Below the pieces are notes generated by a model. The model searched no databases, had not been told where the DNA came from, and saw nothing but the letters and a program-made list of their open reading frames with translations. Below are positions 43,631 through 57,066 of a stretch of 64,000 nucleotides of DNA, piece after piece (the stretch's first letter is position 1; each line of letters begins with the position of its first letter). The position numbers were made by a program, and so were the translations under genes. Origin of the DNA: Acidobacteriota bacterium (GTDB taxonomy: Bacteria > Acidobacteriota > Vicinamibacteria > Marinacidobacterales > Marinacidobacteraceae); the NCBI GenBank assembly GCA_009840635.1, contig VXNL01000001.1:1-64000 (forward strand), read 5' to 3'.

Positions 43631-44302
43631 CTATTCGCGGGAATCGGGCTCGGCTGGCGCTTGGCCCTTTGTGCGCTCCCTCCTCGCTTGCCCCGGAACG
43701 CCTACGACACGAAGTGTGTCCGTCTCACGATCGAGAGCAACCACAATCTGGCCCCATCGTCCTTCCTCACGATCAAGATCTATGACCGCATCTCCGGAAA
43801 CCGCGCCACAATGATAGGAATCGAGAAGCCGCAAGAACATTTGAATGGCCATCCGGTAATCGTGTTCGGAACAGCCATTCTCGAAGACTAACTTTAGTAG
43901 CTGCCCCTTCCTGACTTCGCCATAGATGGCGATCGCCGGTGAGAACTCTGTCTTCACCTCCCCGTCTGATCGCAGCACCGCAAATCGGACGCCGTCAGTC
44001 CGAGAAAACAGTCGCTTCCACATTCGGCTCAAGCCGTCTTCTAGAACCCCGTAGTGTCTTCGCCCGGCTTCCTTCAGGAACGCATCGAAATAGGGCTTGG
44101 CGATAAAGACCGCAATCGCCGGCCACATCCAGGCTTCGATACTCGCCTGAGGCCCCGTCGCGGACATTTGGTGCCTGAGGAACTTCAGTCCCTCAGTCTC
44201 GATCTCTCGGCAGAACTGATCCCAAACGTCTTCCGGCACTGACTCAATGTGGAGTAACGCCAAGTGTTGGTTCCTCATACGTTTAGGGCTGGAATCGGTC
44301 AT
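43631..44302 (-). CDS. Hypothetical protein downstream of hsdR
   Basis: A 223-residue soluble protein with no recognised domain. It has Trp-rich segments (SIEAWMWPAIAVFIAKPYFDAF) and a basic tail. It is on the same strand as the restriction operon, 110 bases after hsdR, so it may be co-transcribed cargo. No transmembrane region is certain, although residues about 57-75 are hydrophobic. Confidence 0.5.
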   Translation of the reverse strand: MTDSSPKRMRNQHLALLHIESVPEDVWDQFCREIETEGLKFLRHQMSATGPQASIEAWMWPAIAVFIAKPYFDAFLKEAGRRHYGVLEDGLSRMWKRLFSRTDGVRFAVLRSDGEVKTEFSPAIAIYGEVRKGQLLKLVFENGCSEHDYRMAIQMFLRLLDSYHCGAVSGDAVIDLDREEGRWGQIVVALDRETDTLRVVGVPGQARRERTKGQAPAEPDSRE

Positions 44303-44412
44303 GTTCCCGCGATCATTGTTACTGATTTAGTTTGACCGCCAGGCTTGCTCAGGCCCGCCGCCCCTTGATTTCCCGCGGCCCATGAGGGGGGAGGGCTGCT
44401 CCCGACGATCGG

Positions 44413-47535
<3,123 letters not shown>

Positions 47536-47549
47536 GGAACGACGAGTGT

Positions 47550-49187
47550 TCAGGAAGCGACCTGTAGGTCGGACCCGGCGTAGTGGTCTACGAGAACAGA
47601 GGGCAGGCGGACAGCACCGGAGACGAGGCGGGGGAGCAGCACGTCACGGACCTGCGATAGCACAGTAGATTGCTTCATGTTCGCCACAACCCGAGCATAG
47701 AGTGGACGAACAAGACGGTCGAACGCTCCGATCACCTGTTCTGACGGCACTGTGACGGGAATGGGTCGAAACACCTTCTTGCTGATCTCGGCAAACGTTG
47801 AGCCTCCCGAAATGCCCTGGATGTATTCGATCCTTTCGGAGCACCAGAAGAGGACGTAGAGATTCGACAGCCGCTTGCTGCAGATCATCGCGATAAAACC
47901 CTGGTTCACGGCCGTCGGCACCTGCGCAATGGCCAGATACCCCACAGGTGCGCGAGAGGACAACAGCACTGTGCCGACCGGAAGGAGGCCCGAACCGATC
48001 CTCGCCAAGCCAGCGTCGGTAATCTTTCTGTCTGTCCCCAGCAGGACAGGGGACGAAAGTCTGGATAGGTCTTTGGGCGTGGCCCAGAAGTGCTTACCAC
48101 CGTCCCAATAGTCGGATCGCTTCGTGCTAGGCGTCGTACCACCAAGAGCAAGGACCTCCTGGCCGATCTCAGATACCTTCCACCCGTCGGGTACTCGGCC
48201 CGAATCGGAAGCCACAAATCTGTCCGGAAACAGGTCGGCGATCTCCAGCGGCAAGCCCGTATCGCGTCCCTCCATCTTCGCCCGAACCGGATCGAAGTCC
48301 ACGAACCAGGACTTGAAGAGCGCCCGCGCCATCCCGTCCAATCTCTCGCTCGTCCTCCGGTTCAGTTCGATGCGGTCATCGAGAGTCCCGAGGACGTGTG
48401 CGATAACTCGCCGCTCCGGCTCTGCGGGCCACGGCACGCGAAGAGTTTCGAGGTCCCGTCTCGTGGCGTTGCCAAAGACGGACCCGCTGCCTTCTACGGC
48501 CTGCCAGGATCGCTCAAGATGCCTCAGCACGAATTCGAGGTAGCGGGCGTCGGAGCCTCCTTTTGCCCTGATGATGGAAAGACCTCGTCCAATCGCGCAC
48601 TCTCGATCCGCCACGTTTACGCGGCCGATGGGGGCGCGTACGCTCAACAGAAGGTCGCCCTCCTGTGCAACACGAGACGGAGCGGAGCAGAAGACGCGAG
48701 GCACGGGACTGCGGTAGGTGAAATCCTTGACTCCCTGGAAGAAGGGGAGTCCAACGCCGTGCTCGTTGTACGTCGAACCGGGTGGCGACTGCCCCATGAC
48801 TATCTGGGCCACACAACGAAGCTCTAGCTCCTTCCGATCGACATCGTTGGAAACGGCTTCGTGTCGGTCGCTCGTCTGACGTTCCTTTAGTACGACCCGA
48901 CTCCGGTCTACTGCCTCCCGAAAGCTGTCATCGACTCTCAGTAGGTCCACGACATCCACACTGAACGGCAGGAGCGACCCCTCGAACGCCAGTTCCAGCG
49001 CCATCATTGTCCGGGTATCGAGCGGGCCGTCACTCTCGAGCGCGAGGTCTAGATCGGAAGAATCCTTGGTCGTCCACTCGGCACGGCTCCCGAAGACCCA
49101 GACCTTCACTCCGGCCGGAAGGTGTTCGTGCAGGATGTCCTCAACGATCTTCCGGTGATCCGGGCGAAGGTCGATCGCGGGCGTCAT
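47550..49187 (-). CDS. MntA-type nucleotidyltransferase fused to type I specificity subunit HsdS
   Basis: Residues 1-105 form a minimal nucleotidyltransferase with the complete GS-x10-DxD motif (Gly33-Ser34, Asp45, Asp47: [15 protein letters not shown]). Residues about 110-545 are a two-TRD Hsd[15 protein letters not shown] and [20 protein letters not shown] in TRD1, a conserved spacer helix ([19 protein letters not shown]), and [20 protein letters not shown] in TRD2. The ATG at 49187 shares one base with the hepT stop, fixing the start. In MntA/HepT systems MntA polyadenylylates HepT; here that antitoxin domain is built into the DNA-recognition subunit. Confidence 0.88.
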   Translation of the reverse strand: MTPAIDLRPDHRKIVEDILHEHLPAGVKVWVFGSRAEWTTKDSSDLDLALESDGPLDTRTMMALELAFEGSLLPFSVDVVDLLRVDDSFREAVDRSRVVLKERQTSDRHEAVSNDVDRKELELRCVAQIVMGQSPPGSTYNEHGVGLPFFQGVKDFTYRSPVPRVFCSAPSRVAQEGDLLLSVRAPIGRVNVADRECAIGRGLSIIRAKGGSDARYLEFVLRHLERSWQAVEGSGSVFGNATRRDLETLRVPWPAEPERRVIAHVLGTLDDRIELNRRTSERLDGMARALFKSWFVDFDPVRAKMEGRDTGLPLEIADLFPDRFVASDSGRVPDGWKVSEIGQEVLALGGTTPSTKRSDYWDGGKHFWATPKDLSRLSSPVLLGTDRKITDAGLARIGSGLLPVGTVLLSSRAPVGYLAIAQVPTAVNQGFIAMICSKRLSNLYVLFWCSERIEYIQGISGGSTFAEISKKVFRPIPVTVPSEQVIGAFDRLVRPLYARVVANMKQSTVLSQVRDVLLPRLVSGAVRLPSVLVDHYAGSDLQVAS

Positions 49188-49609
49188 CACCCGTCCACTT
49201 GTGTGCGGAGCCGCTTCAGCAGATACCGGGCCTCGTCCCGAAACTCCGGAATGGCCTCGAAGACGGCTTGGGCCTTTCCGGCGTCGTAGGTGTGGCTGGT
49301 CGTTCCCCGAAGCTTTCGGAACCGCTCCCACGCATCTACGTCCGCAGCGACCAGCCCGCGGCCCAGCGCCTCCCGGACCACGGCCTTGAACGGCATCTCG
49401 TCCACGGCAGCCGGATTCGCCATGACCTGCTCCAGATGGCGCTTCAGCATGGCGAAGCCGAGTTCGTAAGTGAACTCGAACGCCTGGATCGCGGCCGCCC
49501 GCAACTGGAGCCGGAGCCGCGGCCGTTGGACCGCCAGCTCGGAATCGTGGAACTCAAGGGCCTCTTCGAGTTGGGCAACGGCGTTTTCGAGTGGAGTCAG
49601 GTCCAGCAT
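49187..49609 (-). CDS. hepT: HepT-type HEPN toxin / nucleotidyltransferase substrate-binding protein
   Basis: This 140-residue all-helical protein belongs to the HI0074 family (IQAFEFTYELGFAMLKRHLE). It contains the RX4HXY motif of HepT RNase toxins: Arg101, His106, Tyr108 in RGTTSHTY. In known MntA/HepT pairs the Tyr is polyadenylylated by MntA to block RNase activity. It lies between hsdM (45-base gap) and the nucleotidyltransferase-HsdS fusion (one-base overlap), so its antidote would be the specificity subunit itself. Confidence 0.88.
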   Translation of the reverse strand: MLDLTPLENAVAQLEEALEFHDSELAVQRPRLRLQLRAAAIQAFEFTYELGFAMLKRHLEQVMANPAAVDEMPFKAVVREALGRGLVAADVDAWERFRKLRGTTSHTYDAGKAQAVFEAIPEFRDEARYLLKRLRTQVDG

Positions 49610-49654
49610 GGCAAATCCCCGGATGAAGCGGCTAGTCCCGGGCGCATGTCACCA

Positions 49655-51292
<1,638 letters not shown>

Positions 51293-51552
51293 GGGCAATT
51301 CTCACCCATTGGCGGCCACGATTGTCGTTCGCGACCGGCAGACGACGGCCGTCGGGCCCAATCGGTAGGGGTCAGAGTTGCTCCTGGCCCAAGCGGGCTC
51401 TCCGCCATCCGGACCGCACTCGCCCCCATCCTCGATCCGATAAGCAAACCGGCAACGGTTCGGTCGTGGGGTATCAGGTGCCACGGCGAAGGGAAGATGA
51501 GGGGCGTGGGCCGGATTCTTGACCAACTCCACGAGGGCCGGGGCGCGCGGAT

Positions 51553-51702
51553 GGCGCCCCATCCCGGAGTGGCCTTCCCGTAGGGATCACTCGCGCCGGA
51601 GGCGCGGGCGGGGAGCGACCCCGAAAGCGGCAAGAGGGGCGGGAGAAGCAGCCCGCGTCCGGGCCGTCCATCCCGAGGATGGACGAGGGTCGCTCCCCGC
51701 CC
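51553..51702. repeat. Inverted-repeat element, copy 2 (reverse orientation)
   Basis: Arms GGGCGGGGAGCGACCC (51606-51621) and its exact complement (51687-51702) enclose 65 bases that include the hairpin GTCCATCC ... GGATGGAC. The tail (about 51555-51603) is the reverse complement of the copy 1 tail and points left, toward hsdM. The rest of 51293-51836 holds no gene I can support. Confidence 0.8.
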
Positions 51703-51836
51703 CAGTATCCGCGCAAGCGCGGAGGCTGGGGGAAAAGGATGACCAGATCGTCAGCAACTACCTCTAATCGGCGGGCGGGCACCGCTGCTTCCCCGGCGGC
51801 AGTTGAGGACGAGGGTTCCTGCGGTTAGGCGAGAGG

Positions 51837-52634
51837 CTACGGCTCTGCCAAGCTCCAGGAGACGCCCGACGCATCGAGATCGAGTTCGGCGCAACCTCGC
51901 AATCGACGGAGCCCGGAGTAGGGAACATCGTGGACGATCTCGTTCACGAGCAGTTCGTTTCGCTCTCCGAAAGGGCCGACGCACCAGACGGCGAAGTTCC
52001 CACCGCCGTGGCTCATCGCTTCGATCCGAAGCCGAGAAACCCCCCTCGGAACGGCCACGATGTCGTCCCCGCTTCCGTTGACCTTCCACGGAGTAGGAGG
52101 GGGAGGCGGAGACGGCGGGGGAGGCGGAGCTTCCGCAACAGTGATGTTCCGAGTCACGGAGAACGAGGGCTTCGTGGCCGTCGCATACACCCCGGCCGCA
52201 ATGCCCGTCGCCATCTCCATCGCCGCTTCGACAACGGACTCCAAGGCCTCATCGGTAAGGGTTACGCCGACCTCCTCCAACTCTCCAGCGAAGACCTCCC
52301 TGAACGCCTCCATCCTGTCGCCGTCCCGCAGCGCGTTAGCGAATCCCTCCTTCACGGCGTCGACGTTGTCCTCGTTGCTTTCGACCACGCGGACGATGGC
52401 CTTCTCCAACTCCTCGAAGTCTTCCTCGGACATGTCAATGAGAGGAAAGCTCGCGGAGAGCCGGTCCTCCCCGAGCCGTTCCATTCGATCCCGCACTCCT
52501 CGTTCGAGCAGGACGTCGCGCTCCGCGTCCGTAAGGTAGTCCGAACTCAGGAGGTCGTCGATGCTCGGAGGAGCATCCTCAGGCTCGCACGCGACGAGGC
52601 CGACACCCAGGACGAGGAACACCAAGCCTCTCAT
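51837..52634 (-). CDS. Hypothetical lipoprotein with Pro-rich linker
   Basis: A 265-residue lipoprotein (FLVLGVGLVAC lipobox). Residues about 20-160 are helical and acidic, with SEEDFEELEKAIVRVVE. A proline-rich linker (APPPPPSPPPPPTPW) joins a C-terminal beta domain of about 85 residues. ATG 52634 is chosen because it begins the signal peptide. No family recognised. Probably an outer- or inner-membrane-anchored surface protein. Confidence 0.55.
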   Translation of the reverse strand: MRGLVFLVLGVGLVACEPEDAPPSIDDLLSSDYLTDAERDVLLERGVRDRMERLGEDRLSASFPLIDMSEEDFEELEKAIVRVVESNEDNVDAVKEGFANALRDGDRMEAFREVFAGELEEVGVTLTDEALESVVEAAMEMATGIAAGVYATATKPSFSVTRNITVAEAPPPPPSPPPPPTPWKVNGSGDDIVAVPRGVSRLRIEAMSHGGGNFAVWCVGPFGERNELLVNEIVHDVPYSGLRRLRGCAELDLDASGVSWSLAEP

Positions 52635-53127
52635 GAAGCCGCTCCCGCGCAGAGCAGGGGCATGTCGAGCCGTCACGCGCCCGAAACCGTGAGGCGGAGT
52701 TCGACCGCGAAGGGGATGATCGGAGGCGTCGCGAGGTTCAGGTCGAAGCGCCCCCACTCGTCCGGCCAGCCGTAGTCGAGGGTCGAATACGTTCCGCGCG
52801 ACCTAGTTCCCCATCTCCTCGTAGTAGTGCGCGGAATGGCCGACCCAGTCCCTCTCGGTCCGCTGCGCCGACCGGCCGGGGCGCCGCGAGCCGTTCGCCG
52901 TACGGTCCGAGGAGTTGAACCGCTGGAAGGGGAGGTCGAACCATCGGGCCAAGCGACCATAGCCAAAACCGCGACCCGTTACCAGTCACAACGCCCACTC
53001 ATACCCCCACGACCGTGCCCCGCTCGCACAGGACGCGCCTCCCTCTCGCCGGACTCAGCGCGACCGCCGACACCCCGGCGGATGGCTCACTCTCCCCCGT
53101 CAGAGCCCTTCCCGGGGTCGCTCTTCC
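52635..53127. other. Stretch without a convincing intact gene
   Basis: Several short frames overlap here and none has good start, length and codon evidence together. A minus-strand frame from about 52985 to 52803 reads FDLPFQRFNSSDRT and ends HYYEEMGN; it might be a gene fragment, but I cannot name it. Confidence 0.35.
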
Positions 53128-53333
53128 GTGACCCACGCAGATACCCCCGCGTGGGTCACCAACTCCCGCGCCGCGTGAGTCACGACGGCTCGCCCGCTTC
53201 TCGTTCTCGCCGTTGGGGTTCGGCCCCTTCGGGACCTCAACCGCCGTCCCGCTCTTCGGCGGGACGGCGGGGCTGGGAGCGACCCCCGCATTTCCACCAA
53301 AAATGCGGCACGGAATCGAGTCGCGTGGGTCAC
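53128..53333. repeat. Repeated GCGTGGGTCAC motif
   Basis: GCGTGGGTCAC occurs inverted at 53128-53138, direct at 53149-53159 (forming an 11-base hairpin with the first), with one mismatch near 53172, and again at 53323-53333 inside inverted-repeat copy 3. Iteron-like spacing upstream of the mobilization genes suggests a relaxosome or regulator binding site. Confidence 0.5.
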
Positions 53334-53420
53334 ACTCTCTCTCCGCGTCCGGGTCGCTCCCAGCCGTCGCCGGAGGCGACGTACGAGTCCCTGCGGGAAG
53401 GCTACTCCGGGTGGCGCCAC
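53271..53420. repeat. Inverted-repeat element, copy 3, next to mobC
   Basis: Arms GGCTGGGAGCGACCC (53271-53285) and its exact complement (53351-53365) enclose 65 bases with an internal hairpin CCGCATTT ... AAATGCGG (53286-53308). The tail GAGTCCCTGCGGGAAGG (from about 53386) runs into the mobC-like reading frame. Position just upstream of relaxase genes is where an origin of transfer is normally found. Confidence 0.75.
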
Positions 53421-53450
53421 CACGGTCTGTCCGACCTGCTGCGGCAGGCG

Positions 53451-53672
53451 ATGGCGCGCACGCGGACCTGGCCCCCGGCGGCGGCCGACATCCAGCGCGA
53501 GCGCAGCCGTCAGGTTGCCCGCATCGGCAACAACCTGAACCAGCTCGCGCGCTGGGCGAACACGCACACCTCGGCGGCCAAGGCCGTCACGGTGATCGCC
53601 AACCTCGTGGCGTTCGAGCGGTCGCTGCGCGCGGTTGCCCGCTTCGGCGGCGAGGACGGCGATGCACATTAG
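53451..53672 (+). CDS. MobC-like mobilization protein (C-terminal part)
   Basis: The sequence QVARIGNNLNQLARWANTH is diagnostic of MobC/relaxosome accessory proteins of mobilizable elements. From ATG 53451 it is only 73 residues. The N-terminal ribbon-helix-helix seen in complete homologues is missing or replaced by repeat-derived sequence (the open frame continues upstream as LREGYSGWRHHGLSDLLRQ without a good start). It overlaps the relaxase gene by 11 bases, the usual mob arrangement. Confidence 0.6.
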   Translation: MARTRTWPPAAADIQRERSRQVARIGNNLNQLARWANTHTSAAKAVTVIANLVAFERSLRAVARFGGEDGDAH

Positions 53673-54444
53673 CTGCGCCGCACGCGGCACCGGCTCCGCG
53701 CGGGCCGCGGCCGACTACCTCGTCGGCGAGCGTGACTCCGCCGGGCGGGTGCGTCCGGGCATCGAGGTCCTGCGCGGCAACCCGGACCACGTGGCCGCCG
53801 TCGCCGACTCGCTGGGTTTCGAGCGGAGGTACACGTCGCTCGTGATCGCGTGGGCGCCGGAGGACCGGCCGACCGACGAGCAGATCGGAGCCGTTCTCGA
53901 CGAGTTCGAGAAGACGGCGTGGGCGGGCCTGGAGCCGGACCGCTACGCCTGGACGGCGGTCCTCCACCGGGAGGAGGGTGACGGAGTGCAAGTGCACATC
54001 CTGGGGGCTGATGCGATGGTTGTCGGCGAGCATCCAGAGCCGGATCGAGACCCTAGCGACTCTGCACGTCCGGATCGAGCAGAGGCGGGAGACCCTAGCC
54101 GAGATCGAGGACACGACGTGGGGCGTGACGTTACGGGAGATCGACGGGGAGCGCTTCGTGGTCCTGCCGGACGGGACGCTGGACGATCCGCCCTGGACCG
54201 TTGGCGGGCGGCCTGCCTTGAAGCTGTCGAGCAAGTGAGGGAGCTGTATGACCGAGTTAGAGGGACCGTTGACGACCGCCTTGGAGCAGTTGTCCGAGCA
54301 GTTCAGCACGGAACAGCGGCTGCGCGCCGAGGAACAGCAGCGGCACTCCGAGGAGATCGAAGCCTTGCGGCGGCTAATCGAGCAGCTGTCCGTGGAGAAC
54401 GCGACCTTGCGAGCAGCGAATCGAGCGGCTCGACGGACTGGTGA
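53662..54444 (+). pseudogene. Truncated relaxase (MobA-like)
   Basis: The first 110 or so residues match MobA relaxases (RAAADYLVGERD, VLRGNPDHVAAVADSL, YTSLVIAWAPEDRPTDEQI, VLHREEGDGVQVHIL). After VQVHIL the normal continuation with the histidine motif and downstream domains is absent; the frame goes on as basic low-complexity sequence that is antisense-like to a real gene in another frame. A deletion therefore fused the relaxase start to a downstream coiled-coil gene. It is unlikely to nick DNA. Confidence 0.65.
54011..54238 (+). CDS. Short coiled-coil mobilization-associated protein
   Basis: From ATG 54011 the 75-residue frame has an N-terminal coiled coil (IQSRIETLATLHVRIEQRRE) and a well-formed C-terminus (TWGVTLREIDGERFVVLPDG then WTVGGRPALKLSSK). 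I recognise this end as typical of small proteins near mobilization genes but know no function. Its beginning overlaps the truncated relaxase, so the N-terminus may be a deletion product. Confidence 0.5.
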   Translation: MRWLSASIQSRIETLATLHVRIEQRRETLAEIEDTTWGVTLREIDGERFVVLPDGTLDDPPWTVGGRPALKLSSK

Positions 54445-54571
54445 CACCCTTGGCCCGGGACTACGAGACGCTCGCCGCGACGTTGCGCGAACTCTGGACG
54501 TGATGCGGCAGCACATCCGGACGCGCGACCGTGACCGGACGCAAGACCCCGACCTCAGTCCGGGCCGCTAA
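54248..54571 (+). CDS. Coiled-coil hypothetical protein
   Basis: A 107-residue, strongly helical protein (LEQLSEQFSTEQRLRAEEQQ ... LSVENATLRAANRA) with heptad-like Leu spacing. ATG 54248 has GGGAG upstream and follows the preceding stop by nine bases, so both belong to one small operon on the mobilization remnant. Confidence 0.5.
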   Translation: MTELEGPLTTALEQLSEQFSTEQRLRAEEQQRHSEEIEALRRLIEQLSVENATLRAANRAARRTGDTLGPGLRDARRDVARTLDVMRQHIRTRDRDRTQDPDLSPGR

Positions 54572-54583
54572 TTGCTTCTTGGC

Positions 54584-55450
54584 CTACTTCGCGATCTTGA
54601 AACTCGTCAACTCACGGACAGCCGTCTGGAAGTCAGGATTCTCGCCAAGCGTCGACGAAGCGAACCCTCCGTCTACCTCCAAGAAAGACGACTTGATCAG
54701 CGAGAGCGAGCACTGTCGTCCTTCAGTAAGGTACGCGGTGGCACTGCTCATCGTTGCCACTAACCCTTGGAGACCCTTCGCGATCTGAGACTTGTCATTG
54801 TCTAGTATGGCTTGACCGAAGGACCGGGCATCGACCGATGCGTTCCCTGGATGGAGCGTGGTGTAGGTAAAGACACCATGCCCTAGAACGTCGAGTTCGT
54901 AGCACTGCTCGTCCGGAAGGCACGACACATGCGAGTCGTCCATCCGGAAGCATTGGTATCGTTCGTAGGCATCTATGGCGAGACGGATCAAAAAGGCACC
55001 AGAATAGCAAGAGTCAAGCATCACTCCTACGGTCCGCGTCGTATCTTCGTGTTTCTCGGCATCGTCCGCTTGAAGCCTCAGAAAACGGGCCGGAGACAGG
55101 ACGCCGTCCCGCAACACAAGGTTGCCCGTGCCGTGCTTTCCATGGCCCGCGAAGTACAGATCCACTCCGAATTCCGCGTTGAATTGCTGGTCGATTATCC
55201 GGCTCACCTCTCTGATCGTGGATTCAACCTGATCCAGTCGCGGATCGATCAGGAGGCGGCGCAGCGAATCCGGCACATCTTCATCCGCCTCCCGCCAATT
55301 CTCGAAGACCTTTTCCGCGTCGCGCGCCGTGTACTGAAGGTCCGCACCCGCACGGGAACGAATTTTGCCGTAGGCCGTTGCTATGGGCGGAACTGGATGC
55401 GGTCCACTGGCAGCTATCGCGATCGTCGCACATGGAACTCGAGCACCCAC
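54584..55450 (-). CDS. Caspase-like (peptidase C14 fold) protease
   Basis: The catalytic dyad is visible: His in VDLYFAGHGKHG (about residue 101) and Cys in VGVMLDSCYSGAF (about 148). TARDAEKVFENW near the start is also typical of metacaspase-like proteins. The C-terminal 110 residues show no second domain. Caspase-like proteases act in several antiphage and cell-death systems, usually with a partner. None was found: no gasdermin-like gene and no TPR or NACHT sensor is adjacent. It is antisense to the mobilization genes. Confidence 0.75.
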   Translation of the reverse strand: MGARVPCATIAIAASGPHPVPPIATAYGKIRSRAGADLQYTARDAEKVFENWREADEDVPDSLRRLLIDPRLDQVESTIREVSRIIDQQFNAEFGVDLYFAGHGKHGTGNLVLRDGVLSPARFLRLQADDAEKHEDTTRTVGVMLDSCYSGAFLIRLAIDAYERYQCFRMDDSHVSCLPDEQCYELDVLGHGVFTYTTLHPGNASVDARSFGQAILDNDKSQIAKGLQGLVATMSSATAYLTEGRQCSLSLIKSSFLEVDGGFASSTLGENPDFQTAVRELTSFKIAK

Positions 55451-55561
55451 GTTACGGCCCCAAGTTGCGAAATCTTGAGCCGCGCCCTAGTTGAAGGGCA
55501 AGGACAAGGTGTAGAGATTCGGTTCGCCGCGTAGCGGTACACCGCGTTACCGGCACGGCAC

Positions 55562-55743
55562 TATGATTGGCCGTTGTTCGCGGGCGCGCGTGATGCGATG
55601 AAGTCGCGCACGGTAGAGAGGTGGGCGCGAATGGGGGCGAGAAACTTCCTGTGGAGCGGCGCAGGCACGACCAGTCGGATTCCACTCTTTGTCATCTCGG
55701 CGAATTGACGCTCTGTGATGCCTTCCTGGAGCGTCAGCAAGTG
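55562..55743 (-). pseudogene. C-terminal remnant of an EcoRII-type restriction endonuclease
   Basis: About 60 residues read HLLTLQEGITERQFAEM then GIRLVVPAPLHRKF and VRDFIASRA, the C-terminal end of EcoRII-like type II endonucleases. A stop codon directly precedes it in frame and no upstream part of the enzyme or a cognate cytosine methyltransferase is present. It is a clear relic of a second restriction system. Confidence 0.65.
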
Positions 55744-55977
55744 CTAGCCTCCAGATGCCCGGCTGCTAGTCATTCGGACATGGGCTCCATAGTCCATGTC
55801 TTAGTGTCCTATACACCATGCAGCCCGCCCAAGTCCAGGACGGGAACCATCGTCCGGCACTCATTGTAACAACAAGAATTTAGGTTAGTTATCGGGTCTC
55901 TCCAAGGCGCACGGGGGCGGCTGATCGACGGATCGCTCAAGGCGCTCCCTCCGAATGCCGACCTGCCCTGTCCACTC

Positions 55978-56277
55978 CTAGGGGCGCACTCCACCCCGTG
56001 GGTACGGAGTATGCGTCACGCTGCCTCCTCGGGGTCGGGTGGAGTGCTGCCGGCCGGGAAATGGGAGGAGGCTGGCGAAGCCGCGGAAGAGCCCGCTGCG
56101 GCGCCTCTCGCGGAGTCGGAAGCTTTCGCCGCGGATGGCGATCACGTGGCTGTGGCGGAGCACGCGGTCAAGGACGGCGGTGGCGACGACGGCGTCTCCG
56201 AAGACGCGGCCCCACTCGGCCACGGGGCGGTTCGAGGTGACCAGGAAGCCGCCACGCTCGCCGCCCCCGCAGTCGGA
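55978..56277 (-). pseudogene. IS21-family istB remnant
   Basis: The minus-strand frame reads GFLVTSNRPVAEWG, VFGDAVVATAVLDRVL, HSHVIAIRGESFRLRERRR, the C-terminal third of the IstB helper ATPase of IS21 transposons. The Walker A and B parts and the istA transposase are absent, so the element is dead. Confidence 0.8.
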
Positions 56278-56300
56278 TTAGGACGTGCTAGGCTGTGGGC

Positions 56301-56612
56301 ATGGCAGACCTTGAATCGCTGAAATCGGTCCAAGGGGTTTTCGCCGAGCAGTCTAGGCAACTGGGGAAGCACCTAGCATCACTCGATGGAGTGATGGACG
56401 AGATGGAAGAAACGATCCCAGAGTTTCGCTCCCTGCCCGCCCGGTTCCGGCAGAGAATGCTGGCCCAAATGGAAGAATCGACGGTGGGCCTAGAGGCGAT
56501 CATGGCTACCTTCAGGGAGATCGTCAACCAAGCCGAACTGATGATGTCGAACGCCCACGATCGGACCAGCAGAGCCCGTGACCTGATGCGACGAATGGAG
56601 GGGACGGAGTAA
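56301..56612 (+). CDS. Helical hypothetical protein
   Basis: A 103-residue helical protein (VMDEMEETIPEFRSLPARFR, MMSNAHDRTSRARDLM). ATG 56301 is chosen; an in-frame GTG six bases earlier is possible. A second gene starts ten bases after its stop. Family not recognised. Confidence 0.5.
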   Translation: MADLESLKSVQGVFAEQSRQLGKHLASLDGVMDEMEETIPEFRSLPARFRQRMLAQMEESTVGLEAIMATFREIVNQAELMMSNAHDRTSRARDLMRRMEGTE

Positions 56613-56622
56613 GGCACTCCTA

Positions 56623-57066
56623 ATGAGCTTCTTTGGCGACCTCCTAAAGGTTCTCGTAGAACACAACCGAATCCGCAGGAGCGAAGCGGAAGCTAGGCTC
56701 CGGGAAGTTGAAACTCGGCTACACCCGGATAAGCGTGCTGTCTATAGGAAGGCGATGGACGCGTGGTGGCAACTTCTCGACTCCGGGGTGACTGGGGCAC
56801 ACATCTCCCAGAAACACCTACAGGCAATCATGGACGCGAAGCGTGAAATGATGATGTTCGCGAGCGCTGATGTGATCCGGCTGTGGAACGAGATGGAGGC
56901 CGACGTTGAGCGGGATGATCTGTCTCCCAAGGAGCGCCTTCTCTACTTCGACCGCGTCTTGAGGGCGATGAGACAAGACCTCGGTTACGACGACTCTGGG
57001 CTGAAAGAAGGCCAAGTGTTCGCGATGACCATTCGCGGAGACGACAAGAAGGTATTGCTGAACTAA
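56623..57066 (+). CDS. Hypothetical protein paired with the preceding gene
   Basis: The 147-residue protein is predominantly helical (HNRIRRSEAEARLREVETRL, YRKAMDAWWQLLDS, RLLYFDRVLRAMRQDLGYDD). It has no membrane segment or known motif. The 10-base spacing implies an operon with the gene at 56301. These are the last genes before REP-bearing chromosome resumes. Confidence 0.55.
   Translation: MSFFGDLLKVLVEHNRIRRSEAEARLREVETRLHPDKRAVYRKAMDAWWQLLDSGVTGAHISQKHLQAIMDAKREMMMFASADVIRLWNEMEADVERDDLSPKERLLYFDRVLRAMRQDLGYDDSGLKEGQVFAMTIRGDDKKVLLN

Noticed and set aside
55978..56277. Complete IS21 insertion sequence
   Set aside because: Only the C-terminal third of istB is present; istA and terminal repeats are missing.
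54584..57066. Gasdermin or other partner of the caspase-like protein
   Set aside because: The neighbours are an endonuclease relic, an istB relic and two soluble helical proteins; none has pore-forming or sensor features.
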